From the NCBI GenBank assembly GCA_002840755.1, contig PHBZ01000019.1:62001-126000 (forward strand): DNA of 64,000 bases, written 5' to 3'. Positions 24,338 to 33,897 of the stretch are shown here, one piece after another. Under the pieces are notes generated by a model. The model worked only from the letters and a program-made list of their open reading frames with translations. It was not told the origin of the DNA and did no database searches. Position numbers and translations under genes: made by a program. The stretch is from Chloroflexi bacterium HGW-Chloroflexi-10 (lineage in GTDB: Bacteria; Chloroflexota; Anaerolineae; Anaerolineales; Anaerolineaceae). How positions within the stretch are numbered: position 1 is the stretch's first letter; every line of letters starts with the position of its first letter.

Positions 24338-24546
24338 CAGGAGAAACGCACTTCCCGGCCCGAATTTGTTATTCACGGGCAAGAATCCGGTGCTGTCTGT
24401 GCAACCGGAAGGCAGTGAAAAGCATAACGGGGCAAGAATCCTGTGCTGTTAGAGTGAAGCCAATCAGGAGAAACGCACTTCCCGGCCCGAATTATTTATT
24501 CACGGGTAAGAATCCGTGCTGTTTATGCAACCGGAAGGCAGTGAAA
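24338..24546 (+). repeat. Tandem 83-bp direct repeat, two and a half copies
   Basis: The unit beginning CAGGAGAAACGCACTTCCCG and ending GGAAGGCAGTGAAA occurs at 24338-24420 and 24465-24546 with few differences. Part of it (GGGCAAGAATCC) appears again at 24430. The unit contains short inverted repeats (CCCG/CGGG). It fills most of the space between the lipoprotein trio and the glycosyltransferase gene. No spacer pattern of a CRISPR is present. Confidence 0.8.
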
Positions 24547-24625
24547 GTGCATCTCTCCTTTGTGTATGAAAGTATAATTAAGTTGTTCGTTTCAGAATGA
24601 ACAATCCCATATAAAGAGGCATCAC

Positions 24626-25843
24626 ATGAAAATCATTATTCCCACCATCGGTACACGCGGCGATGTGCAGCCTTATATCGCTCTGGCGCTTGGTTTGCAG
24701 GCGGCCGGGCATACGGTCACCCTGGCGACGCATCCATGTATGCGCGGGCTGGTTGAAGGGTACGCTGTTGGTTTTGCACCGATGGGGCCGGATATTGATA
24801 TTGGCCTTGAAGCCGCTGTGATCCGCGGGCGTTCGCCGCATTGGATGATCGGTTTCATGCGGGTAATGAAGTTCTCCTTTGCCATGCTGGAAGGGGCGCA
24901 TGCCGAACTGCTGGAACTGTGCCGGGATGTGGACCTGGTGATTGTCTCGCATACCGCGGCTGGCAGCATTGAGGCCGATCAATTGGGTAAACCAACGGTG
25001 AGCGTGACGCTCATGCCGCAAGCGATAGCGGTGAATGATCCGAATGAGCCATTTTTGAAACGTTCGCTGATGAAAATTGCCGGCGCCGGAATGGGAATGA
25101 TGATGACGCGGCCGCTGGATAAAATTCGCAAGCGGGTGGGGGTCGCGCCGATGGGCCCAACCGGGATTACTTCACCCAGGCTGAACCTGATCCCGCTCAG
25201 CCCGAAGGTTTCGCCGCCGGATGCGCGCTGGGAAGGACGCCACCGCATGACGGGTTACTGGTATTCGCCTTCACCGAAAAGCTGGGAGGCGCCGGCCGAT
25301 TTACAGGCATTCCTGGCTGCAGGTGACGCGCCGGTGGTGGTGAGCCTGGGGGCGATGGCCCTCAGCGGGGAGGATGCACTGGAAGCAGCGCAAATTTCCC
25401 TGGCTGCCATGGAAGGAGCCGGCGTACGCGCGATTATTCAGGGGTGGGATGCGCAGATGGAGCAACTTCCTATCCCGGCGACGGTTTTCCATGCCGGTTC
25501 CGTCCCGCATGATTGGCTATTGGCACGCGCCAGCGGCCTGGTGCACCACGGCGGGTTTGGCACTACCGCGGCGGGATTCCGGGCCGGCATCCCCGCGCTG
25601 GTTATTCCGCACATCATTGATCAGTTTATCTGGGGACAAAAGGTAGCGGAATTGGGGGTTGGCCCGCAGCCGATTGCACGCACCAAACTGACCATAGCCA
25701 ATATGACCGATGCCTTACGCCAAATGCAGTCTGCGGAGATGCGCGGTAAGGCTGCAGCGTTGGGTACGGCGATCCGGAATGAGCCGGATGGGGTGTTGGA
25801 AGCAGTACGGTTGATTGAGGAAATTGGAGGCGGCTTGGGGTGA
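24626..25843 (+). CDS. GT1-family glycosyltransferase (UDP-glucosyltransferase-like)
   Basis: A 405-residue enzyme with GT-B fold. The N-terminus MKIIIPTIGTRGDVQPYIAL is typical of sterol/macrolide/flavonoid-type UDP-glycosyltransferases, where GxRGDVxP marks the acceptor half. The donor site is HHGGFGTTAAGFRAGIPALV near residue 305, followed by D and Q in DQFIWGQKV. Such enzymes put a sugar on a small lipid or secondary metabolite in the cytosol. The acceptor is unknown. It ends 5 bases before the convergent fusion gene. Confidence 0.88.
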   Translation: MKIIIPTIGTRGDVQPYIALALGLQAAGHTVTLATHPCMRGLVEGYAVGFAPMGPDIDIGLEAAVIRGRSPHWMIGFMRVMKFSFAMLEGAHAELLELCRDVDLVIVSHTAAGSIEADQLGKPTVSVTLMPQAIAVNDPNEPFLKRSLMKIAGAGMGMMMTRPLDKIRKRVGVAPMGPTGITSPRLNLIPLSPKVSPPDARWEGRHRMTGYWYSPSPKSWEAPADLQAFLAAGDAPVVVSLGAMALSGEDALEAAQISLAAMEGAGVRAIIQGWDAQMEQLPIPATVFHAGSVPHDWLLARASGLVHHGGFGTTAAGFRAGIPALVIPHIIDQFIWGQKVAELGVGPQPIARTKLTIANMTDALRQMQSAEMRGKAAALGTAIRNEPDGVLEAVRLIEEIGGGLG

Positions 25844-25847
25844 TTTC

Positions 25848-28800
25848 CTAGACCCCACCCAAAAAGTCGTAGCTGATTTTTTTCTGGACGGCGGCGATCT
25901 GGGCGAAGGCCTGCTTCAAGAGTTCCTGCTGGATATAGCCCAGTTTACCGGGGTGGATGATATTGTTGAGTGGACGGCCAGCCTGGATGGCTGCGATTTG
26001 ATTCTGGAGACGCAGCTGCATGAGAAAATCGTAAGCGGAGATAATCTCGTCGCGGCTGGCGGGGAGGATGATGTTTCTTTCGGTGAGGGCTTCGATGCGT
26101 TCGAGGGTGTGGGTGTGGTTGATCTGGTGCCTGAGCGCATACAGACGGGCAAAGCTGACCATGGTCATCATGGCGTCTTTGAGATTGATCTCTCCGGCGT
26201 GTTCGGTGGCGCCGCCGCCCAGGTAGATATTGCCCAGCAGGCGGAAGGGTGGTTTGAATTGAACAGCGTTGCCGGCAAAGTGATGGAAGAAAGCCGGCTC
26301 GTTGGCCAGGGTGGCGTGAATGGTGCGGCGCAGTTCAAGGGTCAGGTCTGCATTACCGTAGACGGTGCGGAAGTCAAAGAAGATGCTCAGGTCGATGATT
26401 TCCTGGGGTTCGGAGTGGTGAATCCATTCCTCAAACCCGGTGATCCAGGCGGGCAGAGAGCGGCACCAACGCGGGTTGCTGGCCATCACGTTTCCACGGC
26501 AGAAGGGATAACCAGCCTGATTCAGACCTTCACAAACCCGGGTTCCCAGCTTGAGAAAGTAATCATTTAGTTTGCTCATATCTGCAGCAGCCGGCGCTGA
26601 AAAAATGATGCCGTTATCCTGATCGGTCAGCAGGGTTTGTTCCTGGCGGCCCTGACTGCCCATGGCAATGAAAGCAAATGTAGCCGGCGGCGGCCCCAGT
26701 TCATTGATCGCCAACTGCACCAGGCGCTCGGTGGCCGCATCACAGATGGATGCCAGCATATTGGTCACATGGCGCGGGCGGGCGCTGCTATCCATCAGGG
26801 TTTTGACCAGAGGCGGGGTACGGCGAGCGCCCTGGGCGACTTCCGCAGGGGATGCAGAACGTGAAATTTCACGTGAGATGACAATTGGCCCGTAGCGCTG
26901 GAATTGGATGAGCGATTTGTTGTCGATAACGCTGACGATCTGGCCGCCGCGGTCTTCCACCGCGAGGTGGCGCACACCATTTTCTTCCATGCGCATCAGG
27001 GCTTCATAAATCAGAGCGTGTTCCGGGATTTTTGTGAGGGGCGCGCTCATGATGGTGTGGATTGGGGCCGCGGAAGGACCATTCTCAGCCAGAACCCGGG
27101 CGCGCAGGTCGTGATCGGTGACGATACCGATGATGGCCGCTGATTCACTGGAGACCAACGCCGCGGTAACATTGCGGGCGGTCATCTGGCTGGCAAGCTG
27201 CGCGATACTCGTATTCAGGTCACAGACGACCACGTCGCGCCCCAGGCTGGCGATGGGTTCGTGGAGGAAGAGGAGCGAGGTTTGCAGTCTTTCGATCAAT
27301 GCTTCGCGTTCGGCGGCCTGTTTGCGGCTTGAGGTTACATCTTCCAGAATGCCATCAATATAGATCGTGTGGCTGCGTTCATCCTGCACCAGGCGCGCTG
27401 AAATGGAGACAAAACGCGTCACAAGGTCACTGGTTTCACTGTGGAGAATATGGTTTCTGACTTCTGCGCCAGTTTGCAGGGTCTGCATAAAGGCGTCAAA
27501 CTCGGCAGAATCGGGGAACAGGTCGGCCAGCGCAGGTTGGGGATTGTCGATGTGGGGAATAAATGCCAATGCTGCCTGATTCATTTCGATGAATACGGCA
27601 CGGCGGGCAGCGTTGGCGCGGAAGATCCCCAGCGGGACGGTTTGGGCGGCACGCGAGATGCCACCTTCGCCCCAAACCGTGGAAGGCCGGGCGATATCTC
27701 TGGCCAATAATATGAACCCACGCTGACCGGCGAAGATGATTGGATTCATCGCCAGAATACATTCGAGGAATCTACCGTCGGCATGTTTTAAGATACCTTC
27801 AAACACGGCTTCATCCACTGCTTGATCAGCGGACATACCTTCGAAACGATCCCATACCGCCTGATTTTCCGGTTCGCGCGGCAGCAGGTCGGCCAGGTCG
27901 AGAAATTCCAACTGACGGGTGGAGTAACCGGTCATATTAAGGAAAGTCGGGTTGGCATAACGGCAGCGTTCATCCATGATCAACAGGGTGCCTTCGGTGG
28001 TCGCTTCGATGAGGATATGGTAGCGCTCAGTCGATTCGCGCAGGTTATCGACTACTTCCTGGCGCTCGCGTTCGATACGCAGGCTTTGTTGGAGCACAAA
28101 CACCAACAGCAAAACCACAACACCGGAAATGGCGAGGGAGGTGTTGGTCAGATTGCGTTCAAGCCGGGCAATTTCATCATGGACATCGTCCGTGTAGATG
28201 CCGGTGCCAATCACCCAGCCCCACGCTTCAAAACCTTTGACGTAGGATTCCTTGGGTTCCAGACGTTGGGGGTCATCTTTCCACTGCCAGACGTATTCGA
28301 TGTAGCCTTCGCCTGAGCGGCGTACCAGTTCGGCAAATTCAACAAAAATTGAAACACCGCGTGGATCGGTAAAACTGGCTAACTCCTGGCCATTCAGATC
28401 GCTGCGGTACGGGTGCATAATCATGCGCGGCTGCATGTCCTGAATCCAGAAATAATCCTTGCTTTCCGGGCCATAACGCAAGGCTTCAACGCGGGTGACC
28501 GCCAGCGCCTGCGCTTCTTCGCGGGTGAGTGTTCCGTTCGCCTCATCGCGTTCATACGAAGCCAGGATGCTCCAGGCAGAGTTGGTCAGTTCCCGGATCA
28601 TTTCTCTTTTGCGATCAAGCAGGGTTTGTTCGAAAGATGGCAGAATAATCCCCCAGATGACGGCCAGGAACAAGCCAATGGCGATAAGGGTGGGCAAGAA
28701 AATACGTAAAACATAAAATCGCCTTCTGAAATGGTGGGGTCTGGAAGATGTGTTTACCCGGTCTGAGGGTGGGTTGGAATTTTTTTGATCTGAAACGCCG

Positions 28801-29558
28801 GAATCTGTTGAAAATGTGGATCCAGAAAATAAAGCCTGGCGAAAGGCTATCCAATCTTCCCGCGGCATTTCAATGCCATAAATATGATTGATTGACCCAT
28901 TCATTACATGGAAATCTGTGCCAGCGCTGATGAGCAGGTTATGTTTTTTAGCCAGTTGGCGCAAGATTTCCCTTTGGGATGCTGAAAAAGGAGCATAAAT
29001 TACTTCAAGACCATCCAAGCCGAATGATTTTAACTGCGCAACACATACATCCAGGCGCGCTGGATGCGATTCGTATAGCAACGGGTGCGCCCAAAACACT
29101 TTTCCCCCGGCACGATGGATCAGGTGAATTGCAGCTTCAATAGCCAAAATGCCGGTAGGGGCGGCGCTGTTGGCTGGCGGATCATCGGCATTTCCCGGGC
29201 GATTGGTGCCCATTTTTCGCAGTGAACCGGCAATACTGTGAACTTCCAGGCCACGTATCTGGCGCAACGAGAGTAAGGTGGCGATCAGATCAGGATATTC
29301 CGGATCGAACCCGTAACACAGCAGGTGGGCTTCACGTCCATTATATTGGGTAGTCAATTCCAGCCCGGGGAGGCAGATTACCCCGCGCTTTTTGAGCGCT
29401 TCCCGAAAGCGCGGCAATCCTTCGAGACTGTCGTGATCGGTTAACGCCGCAAAACGCACTCCAACAGCGGCGAGGTTTGCAGCCAGGATTTCGGGAGTCT
29501 GTTCGCCATCACTGAAGATCGAATGGCAGTGGAAGTTGACCAGGACATTACTGTTCAT
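25848..29558 (-). CDS. Fusion protein: PHP phosphoesterase, sCache sensor, PAS, PAS, CBS pair, DUF294 nucleotidyltransferase
   Basis: A 1236-residue protein. Residues 1-270 are a PHP domain with metal ligands HCHSIFSDG, DHD and GTDFH. A membrane helix (about 283-305), an sCache-like extracytoplasmic domain (310-465, with KDYFWIQD) and a second helix (470-492) follow. Then come two PAS-like units (505-745), a CBS pair (770-895), a nucleotidyltransferase core GSQGRQEQTLLTDQDN (about 965) and the DUF294 C-terminal part. DUF294/CBS proteins often accompany sodium:solute symporters, as here (56 bases after one). The extra PHP, Cache and PAS parts suggest sensing of an outside ligand linked to nucleotide turnover. 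A GTG start at 29594 is possible. Confidence 0.85.
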   Translation of the reverse strand: MNSNVLVNFHCHSIFSDGEQTPEILAANLAAVGVRFAALTDHDSLEGLPRFREALKKRGVICLPGLELTTQYNGREAHLLCYGFDPEYPDLIATLLSLRQIRGLEVHSIAGSLRKMGTNRPGNADDPPANSAAPTGILAIEAAIHLIHRAGGKVFWAHPLLYESHPARLDVCVAQLKSFGLDGLEVIYAPFSASQREILRQLAKKHNLLISAGTDFHVMNGSINHIYGIEMPREDWIAFRQALFSGSTFSTDSGVSDQKNSNPPSDRVNTSSRPHHFRRRFYVLRIFLPTLIAIGLFLAVIWGIILPSFEQTLLDRKREMIRELTNSAWSILASYERDEANGTLTREEAQALAVTRVEALRYGPESKDYFWIQDMQPRMIMHPYRSDLNGQELASFTDPRGVSIFVEFAELVRRSGEGYIEYVWQWKDDPQRLEPKESYVKGFEAWGWVIGTGIYTDDVHDEIARLERNLTNTSLAISGVVVLLLVFVLQQSLRIERERQEVVDNLRESTERYHILIEATTEGTLLIMDERCRYANPTFLNMTGYSTRQLEFLDLADLLPREPENQAVWDRFEGMSADQAVDEAVFEGILKHADGRFLECILAMNPIIFAGQRGFILLARDIARPSTVWGEGGISRAAQTVPLGIFRANAARRAVFIEMNQAALAFIPHIDNPQPALADLFPDSAEFDAFMQTLQTGAEVRNHILHSETSDLVTRFVSISARLVQDERSHTIYIDGILEDVTSSRKQAAEREALIERLQTSLLFLHEPIASLGRDVVVCDLNTSIAQLASQMTARNVTAALVSSESAAIIGIVTDHDLRARVLAENGPSAAPIHTIMSAPLTKIPEHALIYEALMRMEENGVRHLAVEDRGGQIVSVIDNKSLIQFQRYGPIVISREISRSASPAEVAQGARRTPPLVKTLMDSSARPRHVTNMLASICDAATERLVQLAINELGPPPATFAFIAMGSQGRQEQTLLTDQDNGIIFSAPAAADMSKLNDYFLKLGTRVCEGLNQAGYPFCRGNVMASNPRWCRSLPAWITGFEEWIHHSEPQEIIDLSIFFDFRTVYGNADLTLELRRTIHATLANEPAFFHHFAGNAVQFKPPFRLLGNIYLGGGATEHAGEINLKDAMMTMVSFARLYALRHQINHTHTLERIEALTERNIILPASRDEIISAYDFLMQLRLQNQIAAIQAGRPLNNIIHPGKLGYIQQELLKQAFAQIAAVQKKISYDFLGGV

Positions 29559-29614
29559 AGGCGGGTTTGAGCAGGGTGCCCTTACCGGAGACACCCTGCT
29601 TTTCTACTTTTTTA

Positions 29615-31510
29615 TTATACAGTGACAGCCGTGTTCTTTTTCGTTAATAATGAAACGACGACCAGGGTGATAAAACTGAGCGGGATGGAAATGATTCCCG
29701 GGTTATTTAACGGAATGGGGGCATCCAGCGGGTTCATCCCATAGAGCGTATACAACTCCGGTGAAAGGGCGATCAAGGTAAGCGATGCGACTATTCCAAC
29801 GACGATGGATGCAGCAATGCCTTTAGCAGTAGTACCCTTCCAGAACAACAGCATCATAATGGCCGGCAGGTTGGCTGAAGCAGCCACGGCAAAGGCTAAT
29901 CCCACGAGGAAAGAGACGTTCATTCCTTTAAATAGGATACCCAGCAGGATGGCAATACCACCGATAACAAAAGCTGATATTTTTCCGGCGCGCACTTTCT
30001 GGCGGTCATCCATTTTGATTTTGAGGTAGCGGTCGAAGAGGTCATGCGCGATTGCACCGGAGGCGGCAACGATCAGACCGCTAACGGTACCCAGAACTGT
30101 GGCAAATGCGATTGCGGAAATAATGGCAAAGAGCAAATCGCCATAGGAGCGGGCCAACAGCGGCGCAGCCATATTGCTGTCTGCCGGGTTGATGACGCCA
30201 TTGGCCATCGCACCCAGGCCCATGAACAGGCTTAGAATGTAGAAAAAGCCGATCGCAGCAATGGCGACGATGGTTGATTTACGCGCACTGGCCGGGTTGG
30301 GCACGGTGTAGTAGCGGATCAGAATGTGCGGAAGGGCAGCCGTACCGAGGAACAGGGCCAGCATTAATGAGAGAAAGTCGAGCCGTTCCAGCAGGGTTCC
30401 TTCCACTTTAAACTTTTGACCGGGACGCATGAAGAGATCACCGGTAACATCTTTGGGGTAGTAAATGGTGACTTTTTCACCGGCTGTGTCGACGAAAGCG
30501 GCTGTTTTCCAGGTTTTGACGATGGTGGCTTTATCGGTGATTTTTGCCAGATACTCAAAGACCGAGAGGCTTCCGGTTTGAACATCTTTTTGTCCACTGA
30601 TCTGATCCAGGTTACCTACCTGGCGCAACTGGTTTTCAGCGGATGCGGGGGCGCCGTTAATCCATTTGACATCGGCTTTCATGACTACCGATTGGGTTTC
30701 TTTCAGGGTGAGCGTGTCACCTGCGCCGGAAGCAAACCACCAGGTTTCCTTACCTTCATGCGCAAGTTTTACGAAAACAAGACCACCTTTGATTTCGGTT
30801 TGCTCGAGTACGTCCCAGCCTGCCTCGGAAACCTGGATTTGATCTCCGGATTGGACAGCTTCGAGATGGGCATACTCATAGAATTCAACTTTCCCGTTTT
30901 GGTCTGGCTTTGTATCCAAGCCACGAATAACAACCGCGCCGACCAGAATGGAGGAGAAGACGATTAATAAAAAGCCTTTTAAGAACTGGACGTAAGTAGT
31001 GGAAGCCATGCCGGCCGTAGCGACGATGGTGATGACAATAGCGCCAACCATGATCACTCCCCAGGCATGCGGGATGCCCAGCAAAGGTTCGACGAGTACG
31101 CCCGCGCCGACCATTTGGGGAATGAGGTAACAGATGGAAACGATCAGGGTGCTGATCGCGGCGGCCAGCTTAATACCGCGTGAGTTGTAGTTGGCATCCA
31201 GCGCATCGGTGAAGGTGTACTTGCCAAGACGCTTGAGCGGTTCTGCAACCACAAAGAGTGCGACAATCCACCCGGCCAGATAACCGATGGAATACAGAAA
31301 ACCGTCGTAACCGACGGTGGCGATCATACCGCAGATACCCAGAAAAGACGCAGCGGAAAGGTAATCGCCAGCGAAGGCAATGCCATTCACGCCCCAGTGA
31401 ATCTTGCCACCGGCCGTATAATAGCCACTGGAAGTTTTGGCTTTGTTTCCCAGATAGAGCGAAAGGCCTATGACAAAAACGACAAAAGCTAGAAATACGA
31501 AGATAGCCAT
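29615..31510 (-). CDS. Sodium:solute symporter, ActP-like (monocarboxylate/acetate type)
   Basis: A 631-residue SSS-family transporter. The core matches ActP: YYTAGGKIHWGVNGIAFAGDYLSAASFLGI, GFLYSIGYLAGW, PLKRLGKYTFTDAL and LPHILIRYYTVPNPASARKS. Compared with the usual 550 residues there is a soluble insert of about 150 residues between KPDQNGKVEF and the LDFLSLMLAL helix, likely outside the cell. A DUF485 gene ends 3 bases before it and the PHP/DUF294 fusion follows, so the three form an operon. Acetate or a similar small acid is the most likely substrate. Confidence 0.88.
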   Translation of the reverse strand: MAIFVFLAFVVFVIGLSLYLGNKAKTSSGYYTAGGKIHWGVNGIAFAGDYLSAASFLGICGMIATVGYDGFLYSIGYLAGWIVALFVVAEPLKRLGKYTFTDALDANYNSRGIKLAAAISTLIVSICYLIPQMVGAGVLVEPLLGIPHAWGVIMVGAIVITIVATAGMASTTYVQFLKGFLLIVFSSILVGAVVIRGLDTKPDQNGKVEFYEYAHLEAVQSGDQIQVSEAGWDVLEQTEIKGGLVFVKLAHEGKETWWFASGAGDTLTLKETQSVVMKADVKWINGAPASAENQLRQVGNLDQISGQKDVQTGSLSVFEYLAKITDKATIVKTWKTAAFVDTAGEKVTIYYPKDVTGDLFMRPGQKFKVEGTLLERLDFLSLMLALFLGTAALPHILIRYYTVPNPASARKSTIVAIAAIGFFYILSLFMGLGAMANGVINPADSNMAAPLLARSYGDLLFAIISAIAFATVLGTVSGLIVAASGAIAHDLFDRYLKIKMDDRQKVRAGKISAFVIGGIAILLGILFKGMNVSFLVGLAFAVAASANLPAIMMLLFWKGTTAKGIAASIVVGIVASLTLIALSPELYTLYGMNPLDAPIPLNNPGIISIPLSFITLVVVSLLTKKNTAVTV

Positions 31511-31513
31511 GGG

Positions 31514-31831
31514 TTAAGCCTTTCCTGACCTGGATTTGCTTTTATGTTTCTTTTGTTTTTCCGCCTGTGCGAATGCCTTTTCTTTTTTGCGGCACAGCGC
31601 ATCATAGATCAAGGCTTCGATCAGCGCTACGATGATGAGCGCAAACCCATATATGGTGGCCAGGTTTAACCCCAGAAAGACGATGGCGCCCATCAGCAGG
31701 GGGTTGATCAGGTTGATGGCAACAAACCCGGCATAAAAGAGCGAATAAAAAACAAACATCCAGATGCCCAGACGCATCTTGTATGGACCGGCAGGATCCT
31801 TGCCGGCAGGTGTGGCTGGTTCGTGTATCAT
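31514..31831 (-). CDS. DUF485 membrane protein, symporter partner
   Basis: A 105-residue protein; AAGGAG before ATG 31831 sets the start. Two membrane helices (MFVFYSLFYAGFVAINLI and a GLNLATIYGFALIIVALIEALIY stretch) match the YjcH/DUF485 pattern, followed by a Lys-rich tail. In many bacteria the gene precedes actP and may help its assembly, though the role is not proven. It is the first gene of the symporter operon. Confidence 0.85.
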   Translation of the reverse strand: MIHEPATPAGKDPAGPYKMRLGIWMFVFYSLFYAGFVAINLINPLLMGAIVFLGLNLATIYGFALIIVALIEALIYDALCRKKEKAFAQAEKQKKHKSKSRSGKA

Positions 31832-31939
31832 GGAAACTCCTTGGGGGATCAATTGGGGGGATATGTAATTATAGATTAACAAAATGAAAAAGAAATCAAA
31901 AACAGCCTATGAGTCAATCTGCTGGTGAGGATTCTGAAG

Positions 31940-31965
31940 AAAAAAGCGCTCTGATATCAGAGCGC
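31940..31965 (-). terminator. Terminator on the minus strand
   Basis: The perfect palindrome GCGCTCTGATATCAGAGCGC (31946-31965) is followed, on the minus strand, by six T bases. It ends the TetR-epimerase unit before the symporter operon. Confidence 0.85.
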
Positions 31966-32040
31966 CAGGTGTTGTCTGTTTATCATCTCAATGAATCGGG
32001 GTATGGGGGTGCCCAAGCCCCTAAATCATGAAAAGATATT

Positions 32041-32938
32041 TTAGATTTGTGTTTTGCACCATTGCAGGGTTTCTGCCATGGCCTGTTTCAATGGTGTGGC
32101 TTTCAATCCGAAGGTGTTTTCTGCTTTGGATGTATCCACCACATACGGATTGGTCCATTCGTACATCATCTCCACCGTTTCAGCAATATTTTTGTTGAAA
32201 AAACCAATCATGCGCATCATCAGCGGGCCACCCAACATGAATTTAACGGGTTTGCCCAGGTGGGCTTCGATCAATTTTACAAATTCACGCTGGGTAATTG
32301 GCGGGTTGCTGGGCGCGAACCAGATTTGCCCGAGGGCTTCTTCATGAGTACCCAGCGTGGCCAGCAGCGTACCAAAATCTTTGATATAGGTAAAGGTATG
32401 GGGCTGATCTGCGCTTCCGAGCAGGTTGACGGTTTTACCCTGTACGGCAGGCTGGATGGCATAATTCGTCAGAGAAGTATCATAAGGACCGAAAAAGTCC
32501 GAGGCGCGCCCGATGGCCGCGCGTACTTTGCCAGCGTGGTGGGCATCCAGTATTTCCTGAGCCATGACAGCGCGCACCTTCCCTTTTCTGGTATTGGGTT
32601 GGATGGGGGAGTCTTCCCGCAGGCTGCCGGTAAAGAGCCCGTACATATACAGGTTATCACCGGTTATCAGCGTGGTTTGATTGGCTATGGCGGCTGTGAG
32701 AATGGCTGTTTGTAAGGACGGAAATTTTTCAACCCAATCATAATACTGTGGTTGAGCACACTGATAGACGCATACTGCGCCTTTGGTGATTTCAATATTC
32801 CTGGCCGTGTTAAAGGCATCGCTGGCAATAATTTCTACACCGGCGGGCGCATCCACCATTTTGCCGGAGCGCATTGGCTGTCCAGCGCCCAAGCGGGCCG
32901 GTTCCAAAAATTACGTGAAGTTCGGGATTGATGTTCAT
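32041..32938 (-). pseudogene. NAD-dependent epimerase-like gene with N-terminal frameshift
   Basis: The proper start is ATG 32938 with GGAG five bases upstream. The first 18 codons give NPELHVIFGTGPLGRW, the dinucleotide-binding loop. The rest of the protein (from about 32890 downward) is in another frame, beginning near RSGKMVDAPAGVEI, and runs in good shape to the stop, with LITGDNLYMYG and the family's long C-terminal part. About 12 codons of the Rossmann domain are missing at the break. So the gene carries a deletion plus frameshift and is probably inactive. It is 32 bases behind the TetR gene. Sequencing error cannot be excluded, but the missing codons argue against it. Confidence 0.7.
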
Positions 32939-32970
32939 ATTTGCTCCATAAATAAAATATCTTTAGAAAA

Positions 32971-33669
32971 TCAGTTTTTCAACTGAATGGTTTCATTGAC
33001 AATGCGTTCCAACTCGCGCCGGTAAATGGCACCGGGGTTGGTGATAAACAGCGGAAACTGATTGCCGGTTTGCAGTGATACAAGCCCATGGACGCGCGCC
33101 CAGACAGTGAGCGCCAGGAAAAGAACCTCAATGTGCACATGGGGGGCAGCGCTATTTTGCCAGGTTTGCAGCATTGATTGCACTTCAGCGGTCATTGCAG
33201 GGATTGAGCCCATGTTCAATAAACCGGCTGTTTGGGCGGAGGCGAGTGTATTAACCAGGACATCCAGAGAACATGCGGCAGCCGGCATGGTGATTTCCGC
33301 CGGGGCGGAATAGCCAGCAATGGGTGTGCCAAAGATGAGATGGTAACGTTCCGGATATTGCATTGCCCATTGATGATAAGCCAGACCCAGGGTCATCAAG
33401 CGCTGGGCATGGGCTGTTTGCGGCAGAGAGGCAATCGATTGCGCCTGGGCTTCTCCAAAGGATGTGAACGCATCCACGATCAGCGCAGTTACCAGGGCAT
33501 CGCGGTTGGGGTAGTATTTGTAGATTGCCGGGGCAGTGATACCCAACTCACGCGCTATTGCACGCAGACTAAGCGCCGCTGCGCCAAATTCAGCTATTTG
33601 TTTCCAGGCGGTTTCCTTTACGGCCTGTTCCAGGTTCCCGTGCGGGGTAATCATTTTTTGTCTGGGCAT
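32971..33669 (-). CDS. TetR/AcrR family transcriptional regulator
   Basis: A 232-residue protein; GGAG before ATG 33669 supports this start over the one at 33705. The N-terminal HTH reads LSLRAIARELGITAPAIYKYYPNRDALVTAL. The C-terminal part, with YHQWAMQYPERYHLIFGTPI and ARVHGLVSLQ, resembles the WHG/TetR_C_13-type ligand domain. A large inverted repeat lies 12-56 bases upstream of the start, so the protein probably represses itself and the epimerase gene behind it. Confidence 0.88.
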   Translation of the reverse strand: MPRQKMITPHGNLEQAVKETAWKQIAEFGAAALSLRAIARELGITAPAIYKYYPNRDALVTALIVDAFTSFGEAQAQSIASLPQTAHAQRLMTLGLAYHQWAMQYPERYHLIFGTPIAGYSAPAEITMPAAACSLDVLVNTLASAQTAGLLNMGSIPAMTAEVQSMLQTWQNSAAPHVHIEVLFLALTVWARVHGLVSLQTGNQFPLFITNPGAIYRRELERIVNETIQLKN

Positions 33670-33680
33670 AGGGTCTCCAT

Positions 33681-33725
33681 TAGTATACAGTGTATATTTA
33701 CACAATAAATATACACTGTATACTA
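33681..33725. promoter_or_regulatory. TetR operator: 19-bp perfect inverted repeat
   Basis: TAGTATACAGTGTATATTT (33681-33699) is the exact inverse complement of 33707-33725, with 7 bases between. Each arm contains its own palindrome, TATACAGTGTATA and TATACACTGTATA, whose centres are 26 bases apart. This looks like two adjacent operator sites just upstream of the tetR start codon. Confidence 0.82.
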
Positions 33726-33897
33726 ACCGTTGTCAAGGGTTAATATGCCGGATTTCCTACTTTTTAAAGAAAACCTATTGGCCCGTGCTGAAAAAAATTT
33801 CTAAAAACCTACCTGTGAACCTATCCGAGGATAGGGGACAGCCTGATTCGCAAATGCTAAACTGTGCCTATGATTTGAAATATACACAGGAGTATCC

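Noticed and set aside
24338..24546. A possible CRISPR array
   Set aside because: Only two units of 83 bases with a long non-unique gap, no short regular repeats and no cas genes in the window.
25815..26570. A 251-codon frame on the plus strand opposite the DUF294 part of the fusion gene
   Set aside because: It has no ribosome site, reads as low-complexity Gly/Val/Asp sequence, and overlaps a gene with clear domains on the other strand.
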